Shown here: piece after piece, positions 44,189-53,457 of the stretch
Layout: each line of letters starts with the position of its first letter
Numbering within the stretch: the stretch's first letter is position 1
Source: Bacteroidota bacterium
GTDB taxonomy: Bacteria > Bacteroidota > Bacteroidia > Chitinophagales > Chitinophagaceae
DNA length: 57,069 bases
Direction of reading: 5' to 3'
NCBI GenBank assembly: GCA_023433755.1
Contig: JAEYUA010000054.1
Location: 1-57,069 of the forward strand
Notes under the pieces: generated by a model
What the model was told of the DNA's origin: nothing
What the model saw: the letters and a program-made list of their open reading frames with translations, nothing else
The model's database searches: none
Position numbers and translations under genes: made by a program

Positions 44189-44878
44189 TTATAATTTGAA
44201 ACCGAGTGTAAAACTCAATACACGGTGTTTGTTATTATGGTCTTCCCCGGAGTTGCTGCCAGATTGTAGTTTGGCCAGCCCCAATCCATAATTAACAGAC
44301 AGCACCAGTGATTTTCCTTCAATACCCGCAATACCATTCACACCATAATCAAATCTTTTCACGATGTTAAAGCCCGCTCCTTCTTCTTCGGACAATGTAG
44401 TTGGATCATCATCAGAAAATTCGATATCCCTCTCCACATTGTATTCAATGCCCAGGATATTGCGGCCTTCGGTTTTAACCTTGCCACCTACACCAACAGC
44501 CAGGTATGGACCTGCACCGGCAAAAAAGCGGGTATTACCCATTGCTGGTGTTTTGAACACAAGATTCACCGGCACTTCAATGTAAGTGGGATTGAAAGTC
44601 TGTTTGAAATAACCATTGTTACCTGCTGTGCCTTCCTGCACTTTTGAACCTTTGCCGGTATACAATATACCTGGCTGGAGGTAAACAATACTTCCCAGGT
44701 GAAGGTCACCCACTATGCCAAGCTGAAACCCAGTAAGCGATTTCGAATCATCCACCCTTCCATTATCCGTTACTGAAACATTGGCCAGGTTTAATCCACC
44801 CTGCAGCCTTGCATTCTGGGCATAGCTACCAACAGCCAAAAAAACACCGATTGCCAAAACTAAAATTCTCATCTTCAT
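44189..44878 (-). CDS. PorT-like outer-membrane beta-barrel protein
   Basis: 229 residues with a signal peptide (MRILVLAIGVFLAVGSYAQ; ATG 44878 or 44872 both possible). The pattern matches the small barrel family common in Bacteroidota: ARLQGGLNLANVSV at the start, LGSIVYLQPGILYTGKGSKV, YIEVPVNLVFKTP, FFAGAGPYLAVGVGGKVK, and the C-terminal strand HRVLSFTLGFKL. Amphipathic strands of 8-10 residues alternate with acidic turns. PorT itself is a T9SS part, but most paralogues have no known role, and no specific role is claimed. A terminator follows its stop. Confidence 0.8.
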   Translation of the reverse strand: MKMRILVLAIGVFLAVGSYAQNARLQGGLNLANVSVTDNGRVDDSKSLTGFQLGIVGDLHLGSIVYLQPGILYTGKGSKVQEGTAGNNGYFKQTFNPTYIEVPVNLVFKTPAMGNTRFFAGAGPYLAVGVGGKVKTEGRNILGIEYNVERDIEFSDDDPTTLSEEEGAGFNIVKRFDYGVNGIAGIEGKSLVLSVNYGLGLAKLQSGSNSGEDHNNKHRVLSFTLGFKL

Positions 44879-45197
44879 AATTTGTACAGTTTTGCTTCTA
44901 ACTCATCAAATCGCTTGCCAGAGACTCAGGCTAATTTCGTAAAGGCTGATTAGATATATTTTTCACCTGTAATCGAATGTAATTCTATCGAATTCAAAAT
45001 CTAAATAGAATATATAGGTCCATTTGCTTGGAAAAAATTACCCAACGAGTGCCTTTAATTTTAAGCAGATTAGCCGTCTCGGCGGGCTTTGTCCACCATT
45101 GCTTAAGCGTAGGTGGAAAGGTCGGTAAGTAGTCTCTGTGAATACAAATAGTATATACTCTTCGAAGCGCTCTTGAAATAGTAGTAAACCAGTTTTT

Positions 45198-45230
45198 GAC
45201 TTTTGAATTTTGACTTTTGACTTTTGAATT
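45198..45230. repeat. Heptamer array GACTTTT type
   Basis: GACTTTT, GAATTTT, GACTTTT, GACTTTT, GAATTC in perfect 7-bp phase from 45198. GACTTTT is the reverse complement of the AAAAGTC unit at 25749. Confidence 0.75.
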
Positions 45231-45482
45231 CGATTGGTATCAAAAACTAAAGCTCCACCTAAGGAGCTTTAAAAAATTTTGAGAGAGCTTTGGCTTCAAC
45301 CTGAATGATTTGAGGTCATACTTACCGGCCAGGATACCAGGTTCTTCTCCGGAAAGATTAACAGGTAAGGTAGGAATCGGATTCCATTTCCAAAAATCTT
45401 CACGAAAATAATTAAGTAGAAAATACAGAGGTAGAAAAAGCGCATTTTTTTTATTGGGCTTGATTTGATACAAAGAAAAAGG

Positions 45483-45629
45483 CATAGCCGGTAAGGCGGT
45501 AAGACGGTAAGTAGAGGTTCAATTTCAATAAATCCTTTACGCCTTTCCGGTTAATCTTTTTGTGCAACAAAGAATTGCAAAAAACGCTAAGTGTTTTATA
45601 AAACTACTTACCTTCTTCCCGCCCGGTTA
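45483..45629. repeat. Terminal-inverted-repeat element, copy A
   Basis: The left arm starts CATAGCCGGTAAGGCGGTAA and ends GACGGTAAGTAG (45483-45514). The right arm ACTACTTACC ... CCCGCCCGGTTA (45603-45629) is its imperfect reverse complement. The interior of ~90 bp has no coding sign. Confidence 0.6.
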
Positions 45630-45916
45630 AAGAATCATGTAATAAATACTGTATGAAATAGAAGTGGTATTCACGTACTGATTATAAAATCAAAAAAGGA
45701 TTATCCTTATCAAAACCACCTTTTGATTTTTTCGCTGAGAATTTTGTCCTGATCCATTTAAACATTTTGTACAGCATGGCCAATGGTTTTAGTAGTGAAC
45801 AATGGAAGCCAACGGTCAGGGATGGGATCATTAGCAAGAAAGGGTCCGGAATCAGCAGTCACGAGACCTCGCTGTTTTATTCAAGTTAAGAAAAAAACCC
45901 GATAAGCCGGAATTTA

Positions 45917-46672
45917 TTAATGCCCGATCTGGATGCCCGCCATCACGTTTACCTGGCCGGAGAACCACTGCTGTTTTCCGTAACCATAAGCGATCCGGAA
46001 ATGATTGTAGTTGGCATAAGCGCCTTTGAAGCTGGCCTGGGCGAAGAAGTTTTTCAGAAAATTATACCGGAGCCCGGGCTCCAATCCAGCCACATATCCT
46101 GAAAACGCATACCGGTCATCGTTATGGACACCGAGAATGATGGAATTGGTCTTGGGCACTACTACCCCGCCTCCTGCTTTTACAAACAGGTCCAGCTTAT
46201 TGATACCGTCTTTACTTTGGTGAAGCGTGAAGAATTTTACAATATTGATCATGGCGTAATTAGCACCATCGGTATGTTCGAGTTTTACAAAATCCCGCCC
46301 TAGCACCGTATCCTTATCCAGTTCCTGGCTTCCGATATATCCTTTTACCCTCACTGCCTGGTTTTGCTGAACCTTATATTTCAGGTGATCAAAATGATAT
46401 TCAATCCCGATCTTTTTTTTGTAAGAATAATAGCCAAAATTATAGGAGTATTGGGGGGCAGTGCCCAGCGCAAGGTCGTCATGCGCCTTTACCTTGTAAA
46501 GGGTGAAATCAAAATTTGGGGGTGCATTTCTCACCAGCCTGATATCGCTATTGGTGTAAAATGCCCGGTGTGTACCAAAGGAAAAATAAAAGATCCCGTC
46601 TTTTTTTGCTTTCTGTGCGTGGGCGCCAGAGGACATGGATAGCAAAATGATAAAGGCTGCGAAGTATTTCAT
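45917..46672 (-). CDS. Putative outer-membrane beta-barrel protein
   Basis: 251 residues with a signal peptide (MKYFAAFIILLSMSSGAHAQ). The mature part alternates short amphipathic strands and charged turns and is rich in Tyr and Phe: YSYNFGYYSYKKKIGIEYHFDHLKYKV, VKFFTLHQSKDGINKLDLFVKAGGGVVVP, GLEPGLRYNFLKNFFAQASFKGAYANY. It ends with a strand (VNVMAGIQIGH) rather than a terminal Phe. This fits a small outer-membrane barrel; no family is recognised and no function is assigned. It is downstream of groEL on the same strand but separated by a terminator. Confidence 0.65.
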   Translation of the reverse strand: MKYFAAFIILLSMSSGAHAQKAKKDGIFYFSFGTHRAFYTNSDIRLVRNAPPNFDFTLYKVKAHDDLALGTAPQYSYNFGYYSYKKKIGIEYHFDHLKYKVQQNQAVRVKGYIGSQELDKDTVLGRDFVKLEHTDGANYAMINIVKFFTLHQSKDGINKLDLFVKAGGGVVVPKTNSIILGVHNDDRYAFSGYVAGLEPGLRYNFLKNFFAQASFKGAYANYNHFRIAYGYGKQQWFSGQVNVMAGIQIGH

Positions 46673-46764
46673 CTGGAAGCTGCAAAGGTAAAGTACGCAG
46701 GGGAATAATATGGGGCAGGATAAACAGATTCAACTTAGCCTTAACACCCCTGTTGCAATACAAT

Positions 46765-46796
46765 CAAAAAAAGCCCCACCGTGTAGGTGAGGCTTT
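46765..46796 (-). terminator. Terminator of groEL
   Basis: AAAGCCCCACC and GGTGAGGCTTT (46770-46796) pair with one mismatch; the minus strand continues into a T-run (46765-46772). Confidence 0.8.
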
Positions 46797-46814
46797 CTAT
46801 CTGGAATTTGCAGA

Positions 46815-48452
46815 TTAATAATCCATTCCACCCATGCCTGGCATTCCAGCCGGAGCACTGGCGGCACCTTTTGGTTCTGGTTTGTCGGCCACCACGCATT
46901 CAGTAGTCAGCAACATACCTGCGATGGAAGCTGCATTTTCAAGAGCCACACGGCTAACCTTGGTTGGGTCAATTACACCCGCGCCAATCAGGTTCTCGTA
47001 TTTCTCTTCACGTGCATTGAAACCATAGTCAGCAGTTCCTTCCTTCACTTTGTTGACCACCACGCTGCCTTCAATACCGCAGTTTTCCACGATCTGGCGC
47101 AGGGGCTCTTCCAGTGAACGGCGTACGATTTGAACACCTGTTGCTTCATCATTGTTCAGGGTATCGATATTGTCAAGAGCGGCAATCGCACGCACATAAG
47201 CAACACCACCTCCTGGAACGATTCCTTCTTCAACAGCAGCCCTTGTAGCATGCAAAGCATCATCTACTCGGTCTTTCTTTTCTTTCATTTCCACTTCAGT
47301 TGCGGCACCTACATTCAGTACAGCAACACCACCGCTGAGTTTTGCAAGACGCTCCTGCAGTTTTTCGCGGTCGTAATCAGAAGTAGTATTCTCGATCTGT
47401 GATTTAATCTGGTTGATGCGTGCAGTGATGCCTTCTTTTTCACCTTTACCACCTACAACGGTAGTATTGTCTTTATCAATCACTACTCTTTCACATTTAC
47501 CAAGGTAAGTCAGGTCGGCATTCTCCAGTTTGTAACCCTGCTCTTCAGAGATCACAATACCTTTTGTAAGGATCGCGATATCCTGCAGCATTTCTTTTCT
47601 CCTGTCGCCAAAGCCCGGAGCTTTAACAGCAGCCACTTTCAGGGTACCGCGTAGTTTATTTACCACCAGGGTTGCCAGTGCTTCACCTTCCAGGTCTTCA
47701 GAGATGATCAGGAGTGGAGCGCCCTGCTGTGCAACTTTCTCCAGGATGTGCAGGATGTCCTTCATGCTGCTGATCTTTTTATCATAGATCAGGATGAATG
47801 GGTTTTCAAGCTCTGCTTCCATTTTTTCGCTGTTGGTAACGAAATAAGGAGAGATATACCCGCGGTCGAACTGCATACCTTCCACTACATCTACTGTAGT
47901 TTCGATACCTTTTGCTTCCTCAATAGTGATCACACCGTCTTTGGAAACTTTCTCCATAGCCTGGGCGATCAGCTTACCGATCTCGTTATCATTATTGGCA
48001 GAGATGGTAGCCACCTGCTCAATCTTTTTATTGTCGTTTCCTACGGTTTGGGACTGTGAACGCAGGTTTTCAACCACCACTTTCACCGCTTTATCAATAC
48101 CACGCTTCAGGTCCATTGGATTGGCACCTGCCGCTACGTTTTTCAGACCTTCAGTGATGATAGCCTGGGCCAGTACAGTTGCGGTAGTAGTACCGTCACC
48201 TGCTACATCAGCGGTTTTGGAAGCAACTTCCTTCACCATCTGGGCACCCATATTTTCAATGGCGTCTTCCAGTTCAATTTCTTTAGCAACGGTCACACCA
48301 TCTTTAGTAACAGAAGGTGCACCGAATTTTTTCTCGATCACCACATTACGGCCTTTTGGACCCAGGGTTACTTTCACGGCGTTGGCAAGAACATCAACAC
48401 CTTTCTTCATTTTATTACGGGCATCAGTTTCGAAAAACAGTTGTTTAGCCAT
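46815..48452 (-). CDS. groL: Chaperonin GroEL
   Basis: 545 residues, the usual length. Signatures: FETDARNKMKKGVDVLANAVKVTLGPKGRNVVIEK, the ATPase loop VAGDGTTTATVLAQAI, the apical FDRGYISPYFVTN, AAVEEGIVPGGGVAYVRAI, and the Gly/Met tail ending GMPGMGGMDY. GroEL forms the double-ring folding chamber with GroES as lid. It follows groES by 100 bp on the same strand; that spacer consists of heptamer repeats. No CIRCE operator was seen upstream of groES. Confidence 0.99.
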   Translation of the reverse strand: MAKQLFFETDARNKMKKGVDVLANAVKVTLGPKGRNVVIEKKFGAPSVTKDGVTVAKEIELEDAIENMGAQMVKEVASKTADVAGDGTTTATVLAQAIITEGLKNVAAGANPMDLKRGIDKAVKVVVENLRSQSQTVGNDNKKIEQVATISANNDNEIGKLIAQAMEKVSKDGVITIEEAKGIETTVDVVEGMQFDRGYISPYFVTNSEKMEAELENPFILIYDKKISSMKDILHILEKVAQQGAPLLIISEDLEGEALATLVVNKLRGTLKVAAVKAPGFGDRRKEMLQDIAILTKGIVISEEQGYKLENADLTYLGKCERVVIDKDNTTVVGGKGEKEGITARINQIKSQIENTTSDYDREKLQERLAKLSGGVAVLNVGAATEVEMKEKKDRVDDALHATRAAVEEGIVPGGGVAYVRAIAALDNIDTLNNDEATGVQIVRRSLEEPLRQIVENCGIEGSVVVNKVKEGTADYGFNAREEKYENLIGAGVIDPTKVSRVALENAASIAGMLLTTECVVADKPEPKGAASAPAGMPGMGGMDY

Positions 48453-48492
48453 GACTATTTGAGTTTTTATTGTTTTTGAAATTAGAAGCTTC

Positions 48493-48551
48493 GAGCTGTG
48501 AGCTGCGAGCTTCGAGTCAGTTTCTAGCAGCTAGAAGCTAGTAGCTAGCGG
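48493..48551. repeat. Heptamer arrays filling the groES-groEL spacer
   Basis: Two tracts in 7-bp phase: GAGCTGT, GAGCTGC, GAGCTTC, GAGTCAG (48493-48520), then CTAGCAG, CTAGAAG, CTAGTAG, CTAGCGG (48524-48551), broken only by TTT. The second tract ends directly at the groES stop codon. Confidence 0.85.
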
Positions 48552-48552
48552 C

Positions 48553-48834
48553 TTATACAATCGCCAGTATATCACTCTCCCTCATAATCAGCAGGTCTTC
48601 ACCTTCGATGGAGATCTCCGTTCCGGCATATTTGCCATACAAAACGGTGTCACCTGTTTTTACAGTTACAGGTTCATCTTTTTTACCAGGACCGGCAGCG
48701 ATTACAGTACCACGTTGTGGTTTTTCTTTTGCCGTATCAGGGATAATGATACCTCCTGCAGTTTTTTCTTCTGCGGCGGCGGGCTTAACGATCACTCTGT
48801 CATGTAGAGGGGTAACACTTACTTTGTTAGCCAT
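48553..48834 (-). CDS. groS: Co-chaperonin GroES
   Basis: 93 residues: VTPLHDRVIVKPAAAEEKTAGGIIIPDTAKEKPQRGTVIAAGPG, then DTVLYGKYAGTEISIEGEDLLIMRESDILAIV. The mobile loop, with its conserved GGIII, contacts GroEL. The roof loop and length are ordinary. It is the first gene of the groESL unit. Confidence 0.98.
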   Translation of the reverse strand: MANKVSVTPLHDRVIVKPAAAEEKTAGGIIIPDTAKEKPQRGTVIAAGPGKKDEPVTVKTGDTVLYGKYAGTEISIEGEDLLIMRESDILAIV

Positions 48835-49020
48835 ACGTCTATGAATTTTTGGTTTAATGAAATTTTTTCAGGGAGATTCCGCTTTTTGGCGGACGGCAAA
48901 TGTAGGCTAATTGTGTGCCATCGGCTGATAAAGTGTAAAAATTGCAGTTTATGGCAGTCCGGAATCCAAAAGACGGTATAACCTACCTGGTTTTTTGACA
49001 TTTTTTCACGGGCTCCATGA

Positions 49021-49047
49021 AAAAAGGTCCCACCAGGGGACCTTTTT
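49021..49047. terminator. Terminator after the flotillin gene
   Basis: An 11-bp perfect stem: AAAAAGGTCCC (49021-49031) with GGGACCTTTTT (49037-49047), loop of five bases. A/T tails on both sides. Confidence 0.85.
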
Positions 49048-49064
49048 CAATAGCGATTCAATAA

Positions 49065-50621
49065 TTATTGCTCAAGCAGGGTGGGCGTTTCGTCGCTGCC
49101 ATTTTTCTGTTTGCCGAGATAATTAGGCAGGTCCATTCCGGCCATATCAAAAATATCTTTCAATGGGGGCACAGCTTTGTAAAGCCCGGACACAAATCCC
49201 GCGGTAGAACTTTTTCCATCACCCCCGTTCCCGTTTTCCCAAACCGTCACCTTGTCGATCTTGATATTCTTGATGGCATCGGTCTGCATTTTCACCAGTT
49301 CCGGCAATTTGTCAGAGATCAGCAGCAGCACCGCATCCTTTGGATCATTGCCAGCTGCTTTCACGATCTGGTCAAGACCCTGGGCCTGTTTAGTGAGGAT
49401 CTCATACATACCACGGGCCTCTGCTTCCAGTTTTGCATAAATGGCATCGGCTTCACCCTTGGCTTTCTCACGGATCCTTTCTGCTTCGGCCTGTGCTTCA
49501 ATGATGGCTTTCTGTTTTTCTATTTCCGCTGTAACCACAATGTTTGCGTTCTGTGATGCTCTTTCTCTTTCGGCACGTGCTTCTTCCGCTCTTTTTTCAG
49601 CGGTATAGGCTTCTTCAAGGGCTTTGGCTGCCTGCACTTTTTCAGCGGCTGTTGCCTTTTTCAATGCTTCCGCTTCCCTTTCCCTTCTCAGTGCCTCTGA
49701 ATCCGCGATCTGGATTCTTGACTGGTTCTCGCCCTGTACGGCAACCGCATTGGCTTCAGCGGTTTTAATACGGGTATCTCTTTCGGCTTCCACCTTACCA
49801 ATGGATTCGTCTCTTTTGGCAGCCGCCATCAATACTTCGCGGTCTTTCACGGCCATGGCGATCTGTGTATCCCGGTCACGCTGGGTTTCCGCGATCTGTA
49901 CATCCCGGTCTTTCTGTGTTTGCTGGATGCTGATGTCCTTGGATCTTTCTGCTTCTGCTTTACCAACTTCACCAAACCTGTCCTGCTCGGCCACACTTTT
50001 CTTGGCTTCATTAATGGCCTTGGCAGCCGCTTCCTTACCCAGTGCCTCGATATAGCCGCTTTCATCCTTGATATCGGTGATATTCACGTTGATCAGTTTG
50101 AGACCGATCTTTTTCAGTTCCGCTTCCACATTGGAAGCCACGTTAGTCAGGAATTTATCACGGTTATTATTGATCTCCTCGATATCCATCATGGCAACCA
50201 CGAGACGCATCTGGCCGAGAATGATATCATTGGCGAGCGAATGAATATCCTGGCTTTGCAGGCCCAGCAATCTTTCTGCAGCATTTTCCATGATACCGGG
50301 ATCAGTGGAAATACCCACGGTGAATTTTGAGGGAACATCCACCCTGATATTTTGTTTACTGAGTGCTTTGGTTAGATTCACTTCGATGGACATAGGTGTG
50401 AGGTCCATAAAAGAATAATCCTGGATGATGGGCCAGATGAAGGCGGCACCACCATGGATACATTTGGCACTGAGATTACCTTCGGCATTGCTGCCCACCT
50501 TACCGTAAACAACGAGGATTTTATCCGAAGGACAACGCTTATACCTGCTAAAGAGGGAATAGATCAGGATAAAAATAAAAACTACCGCTACCGCGATCAC
50601 TATCAGTAAATAACCTTCCAT
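49065..50621 (-). CDS. Flotillin-like SPFH-domain membrane protein
   Basis: 518 residues with one N-terminal membrane helix (~3-25: LLIVIAVAVVFIFILIYSLF). The SPFH/band-7 domain follows (~30-210: KILVVYGKVG, IHGGAAFIWPIIQDYSFMDLTPMSIEV, VDVPSKFTVGISTDPGIMENAAERLLGL, NVNITDIKDESGYIEALG). Residues ~215-420 are a long, heavily charged coiled coil rich in AEAERxKD repeats, as in flotillins. The C-terminal part binds neighbours in the oligomer. Flotillins organise membrane microdomains and affect fluidity. The NfeD-like gene upstream, ending 24 bp before this start, is its usual partner. Confidence 0.92.
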   Translation of the reverse strand: MEGYLLIVIAVAVVFIFILIYSLFSRYKRCPSDKILVVYGKVGSNAEGNLSAKCIHGGAAFIWPIIQDYSFMDLTPMSIEVNLTKALSKQNIRVDVPSKFTVGISTDPGIMENAAERLLGLQSQDIHSLANDIILGQMRLVVAMMDIEEINNNRDKFLTNVASNVEAELKKIGLKLINVNITDIKDESGYIEALGKEAAAKAINEAKKSVAEQDRFGEVGKAEAERSKDISIQQTQKDRDVQIAETQRDRDTQIAMAVKDREVLMAAAKRDESIGKVEAERDTRIKTAEANAVAVQGENQSRIQIADSEALRREREAEALKKATAAEKVQAAKALEEAYTAEKRAEEARAERERASQNANIVVTAEIEKQKAIIEAQAEAERIREKAKGEADAIYAKLEAEARGMYEILTKQAQGLDQIVKAAGNDPKDAVLLLISDKLPELVKMQTDAIKNIKIDKVTVWENGNGGDGKSSTAGFVSGLYKAVPPLKDIFDMAGMDLPNYLGKQKNGSDETPTLLEQ

Positions 50622-50645
50622 GGAAATGATTTTATAGATTAATTA

Positions 50646-51227
50646 TTAAGCAACAAGTTCCGAAGTCACCAGTACAATCTGGTTATTGATGGTATCCACC
50701 ACCCTGATGGGTTTACCGGTCATAATATCTGCCGCATCATCGGTCATGGCATCGACCTCGATGAACCGCCCCTGCACCTGTACCTGCACCTTGCCAATGC
50801 CACCGCGTTTCGCGGGAATGCGCAGGTAGGTTTCACCGATACGGTTGACCGCGTTTTTCATTTGCAAAGTTCCGCTGTGACGAAGTTTGGAGGACTGACG
50901 CATCAGGAGCCACATCACTACCACCATGGCTATACCGGCTGCAAGAGCCACTGCTATTACAAGGGCATTGCCCATACCGCTTTTGTAAGCAGCCAGACCC
51001 GCCCAGCCAAACATGGTAAAAAAAGCAATCAGGTTTTTAATGGTGAAGAACTGGTAACCATGATCACCATCACCATCGAAGCCGCTGTCATCACCATGAT
51101 CACCTCCAACGATAAATGAGAAGATGGTCTGTAATAAAAAAAGTAGGGAGAAAAAAAGGGCGATACCCCAGAGTATAAGTTCAAACCCGCGCAGGCCGCG
51201 CCACCAGTCAAAAAAATCAAACAGCAT
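50646..51227 (-). CDS. NfeD-like membrane protein with OB-fold
   Basis: 193 residues from ATG 51227; an in-frame TTG at 51251 would add 8 residues and is less likely. Membrane segments lie near ~13-40, ~67-85 and ~88-110, with an acidic Gly/Asp/His-rich loop (GGDHGDDSGFDGDGDHGY) between the first two. The C-terminal ~75 residues form the OB-fold typical of NfeD proteins (NRIGETYLRIPAKRGGIGKVQVQVQGRFIEVDAMTDD). NfeD-like proteins are encoded beside flotillins, as here, and probably control their assembly. Confidence 0.85.
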   Translation of the reverse strand: MLFDFFDWWRGLRGFELILWGIALFFSLLFLLQTIFSFIVGGDHGDDSGFDGDGDHGYQFFTIKNLIAFFTMFGWAGLAAYKSGMGNALVIAVALAAGIAMVVVMWLLMRQSSKLRHSGTLQMKNAVNRIGETYLRIPAKRGGIGKVQVQVQGRFIEVDAMTDDAADIMTGKPIRVVDTINNQIVLVTSELVA

Positions 51228-51447
51228 CCGGTAAGTTTTGGTTGGGCACAAAATAAAAAATTATGTGGTAGCCTGCCAGAAAAAACCGGAAACTCTTCCG
51301 GTCATTTATCCCCACTCTCCTGCCTTGATTGAAACGGGCCGCAATTCAAACAGCATTATTGTCGTTTGAACATAAAATCTCCCCCTCATTTGCAGCATTT
51401 TCGATATTTGCATGCTCAAGTAAGGAAACAAGCCTGAACCACCTGAC

Positions 51448-53457
51448 ATGAAATTTTTACTCACTGCGCTCTTCCTGGTTTTGCTGCAATTGCATATCCG
51501 TGCCCAAACCCCGTGTACGGCCCCGGGTCAGAACCCATCCACGGCCTTCCCGGTTTGCGGAACCAGCACATTCACCCAGAGCAGTGTACCTATCTGCGGC
51601 GGCAAAGCCATCAATGCTCCAGGCTGCACACCCGGTATCCTGTCAGACGTAAATCCTTACTGGTACAAATTCACCTGCTTCCAGACCGGGACCCTGGGCT
51701 TCAAAATCACACCTCATACCAATTCAGAAGATTATGACTGGCAGCTTTTTGATATCACCAACCGCAATCCCAATGAAGTATATACAGATGTAACCCTTTC
51801 AGTAGCCTCTAACTGGAGTGGTGAAGGCGGAGAGACCGGGGCTTCAGCGGCAGGCACCAGTCTTTTCGTTTGCGAAGGATTTGGCAAACCACTCTGGAGC
51901 AAAATGCCCACCCTGCAGGCCGGGCATGAATACCTGTTGCTGGTGAGTCATTTTACCCAAACGCAAAGTGGTTACAATCTTTCTTTTGGCGGAGGTACTG
52001 CTGTCATCACCGATTCAACCCTTCCTAAATTCAAATATGCCGAAGCAGCCTGCGATGGTGACCTGATCCGGTTGAAGCTGAATAAAAAAATGAGGTGCAA
52101 CAGCATCACGGCCAGCGGTTCCGAATTTTACGTAACACCGGGGAACATCCCCGTTATCAGTGTCAATCCCATCGGGTGCGGAACCGGTTTTGATACCGAC
52201 AGTATCGAGATCCAGTTGGGAGCAGTACTGGCACCCGGCACTTATACCCTCAATATCAAGGATGGAACGGACGCCAATACCATCCTGGATTATTGCGCCA
52301 AAGGCATTGATCCTTCAGAGAAAGCGAGTTTTACAGTCTTTCCTCAAACGCCTACACCCATGGACAGCCTGGTGCCTCCTGCCTGCGCCCCTCCTTCTAT
52401 CAGGCTGATATTTGACAAACCCATGTTATGTAACAGTGTGGCTGCAGACGGAAGCGATTTTACGGTATCAGGTCCCTTCCCTGTTAGTATTGCAAGTGCT
52501 ACGGCAAGATGCTCCACCGGGAGCACCACTTCAAGGTTCATTGATATCATTTTTACCCAGCCAATTTACAGGGGTGGCGTTTACACCCTCACCCTCAATA
52601 CAGGCACCGATGGCAATACGGTGTTGAATGAATGCGGTATGCCTACGCCTGTTGGATCCACCATCAGTTTTGAATTAAAGGATACTGTAAACGCAGATTT
52701 TACCTGGCAGAAATTTTATGGCTGCACCCAGGATACCATTGATCTTTTTCATAATGGTGCCCACGGTGTTAACAGTTGGCACTGGCTGATGGATGATAAT
52801 ATCAGCAGCAACCTGCAAAACCCGAGAGGAATTTACCAGGTGTTCGACAATAAAAATATCCAGCTTGCAGTGAGCAATGGTTTTTGTGTGGATACTGCTG
52901 CGCAGACGATCGCGCTTGACAATGGAATCAAAGCCGCGTTTACAGCCTTTGAAGACAACTGTCCCAATGAAGAAGTACAGTTTACCGGAACGGCTACAGG
53001 TAACTATATCACCCAGCATCACTGGACTTTCGGCGATGGCAGCAGCTCTACCCTGCCCTCACCCGGTCATACCTATACCCCTCCATTTATTACCACGCCT
53101 TTCCAGGTAAGGTATACAGTAACTGATAGTATTGGGTGCACAGCCTTTGTTGAAAAGACCATCAAAATTTACAGTAGTTGTTACCTGGCTGTTCCAACGG
53201 CCTTCACTCCCAATAACGATGGCAAAAATGACCTGTTGTTCCCGCTCAATGCCATCAAGGCCGAGAACCTTGACTTCAAAGTATTCAACCGCTGGGGCCA
53301 GTTGGTTTTCCAAACCCGCGACTGGAAAATTGGCTGGAACGGGAAAGTCAATGGAAAGGAACAGGGTTCCGGGGTTTATGTATGGGTGCTGCAATATACT
53401 GACAGGGATACGAAGGAGAAAAGGCAGATGAAGGGAACGACGGTGCTGATCAGGTAA
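51448..53457 (+). CDS. Secreted PKD-containing protein with gliding-type (T9SS type B) C-terminal domain
   Basis: 669 residues with a signal peptide (MKFLLTALFLVLLQLHIRAQ). The N-terminal half has Cys-rich segments (VCGTSTFTQSSVPICGGKAINAPGCTPG) and a beta-sandwich (WYKFTCFQTGTLGFKITPH). Two Ig-like repeats each start with a C[DA]... RLKL/RLIF motif near ~205 and ~315. A PKD-like domain (~495-575: HHWTFGDGSSSTLPSPGHTY) precedes the C-terminal sorting domain (~580-669: VPTAFTPNNDGKNDLLFPLNAI, FNRWGQLVFQT, GVYVWVLQYTD). It should be exported by T9SS and attached to or released from the surface. The ligand is unknown. Confidence 0.85.
   Translation: MKFLLTALFLVLLQLHIRAQTPCTAPGQNPSTAFPVCGTSTFTQSSVPICGGKAINAPGCTPGILSDVNPYWYKFTCFQTGTLGFKITPHTNSEDYDWQLFDITNRNPNEVYTDVTLSVASNWSGEGGETGASAAGTSLFVCEGFGKPLWSKMPTLQAGHEYLLLVSHFTQTQSGYNLSFGGGTAVITDSTLPKFKYAEAACDGDLIRLKLNKKMRCNSITASGSEFYVTPGNIPVISVNPIGCGTGFDTDSIEIQLGAVLAPGTYTLNIKDGTDANTILDYCAKGIDPSEKASFTVFPQTPTPMDSLVPPACAPPSIRLIFDKPMLCNSVAADGSDFTVSGPFPVSIASATARCSTGSTTSRFIDIIFTQPIYRGGVYTLTLNTGTDGNTVLNECGMPTPVGSTISFELKDTVNADFTWQKFYGCTQDTIDLFHNGAHGVNSWHWLMDDNISSNLQNPRGIYQVFDNKNIQLAVSNGFCVDTAAQTIALDNGIKAAFTAFEDNCPNEEVQFTGTATGNYITQHHWTFGDGSSSTLPSPGHTYTPPFITTPFQVRYTVTDSIGCTAFVEKTIKIYSSCYLAVPTAFTPNNDGKNDLLFPLNAIKAENLDFKVFNRWGQLVFQTRDWKIGWNGKVNGKEQGSGVYVWVLQYTDRDTKEKRQMKGTTVLIR

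Larger units (their letters stand above)
44879..45916. other. 1-kb spacer with repeats and no convincing gene
   Basis: It contains a decayed GCGGGCTTGTCC motif (45078-45117), a heptamer array (45198-45230), a hairpin AAAGCTCC/GGAGCTTT (45249-45270) and a terminal-inverted-repeat element (45483-45629). Two short open frames are present (45240-45485 minus, 81 codons; 45776-45889 plus, 37 codons); neither looks like a known protein. Confidence 0.65.

Noticed and set aside
45240..45485. 81-codon open frame on the minus strand
   Set aside because: Its start lies at the edge of a terminal-inverted-repeat element and its end runs through a hairpin. No signal peptide, known motif or clear promoter. 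It is hydrophobic and basic in a way common to chance frames in AT-rich DNA.
45776..45889. 37-codon open frame (MANGFSSEQW...) on the plus strand, open further upstream without a start
   Set aside because: Too short, no recognised family, and no promoter. It could be a relic of a longer gene, but nothing in view supports that strongly.
48835..49000. CIRCE heat-shock operator upstream of groES
   Set aside because: I looked for TTAGCACTC-N9-GAGTGCTAA upstream of groES and found nothing similar.
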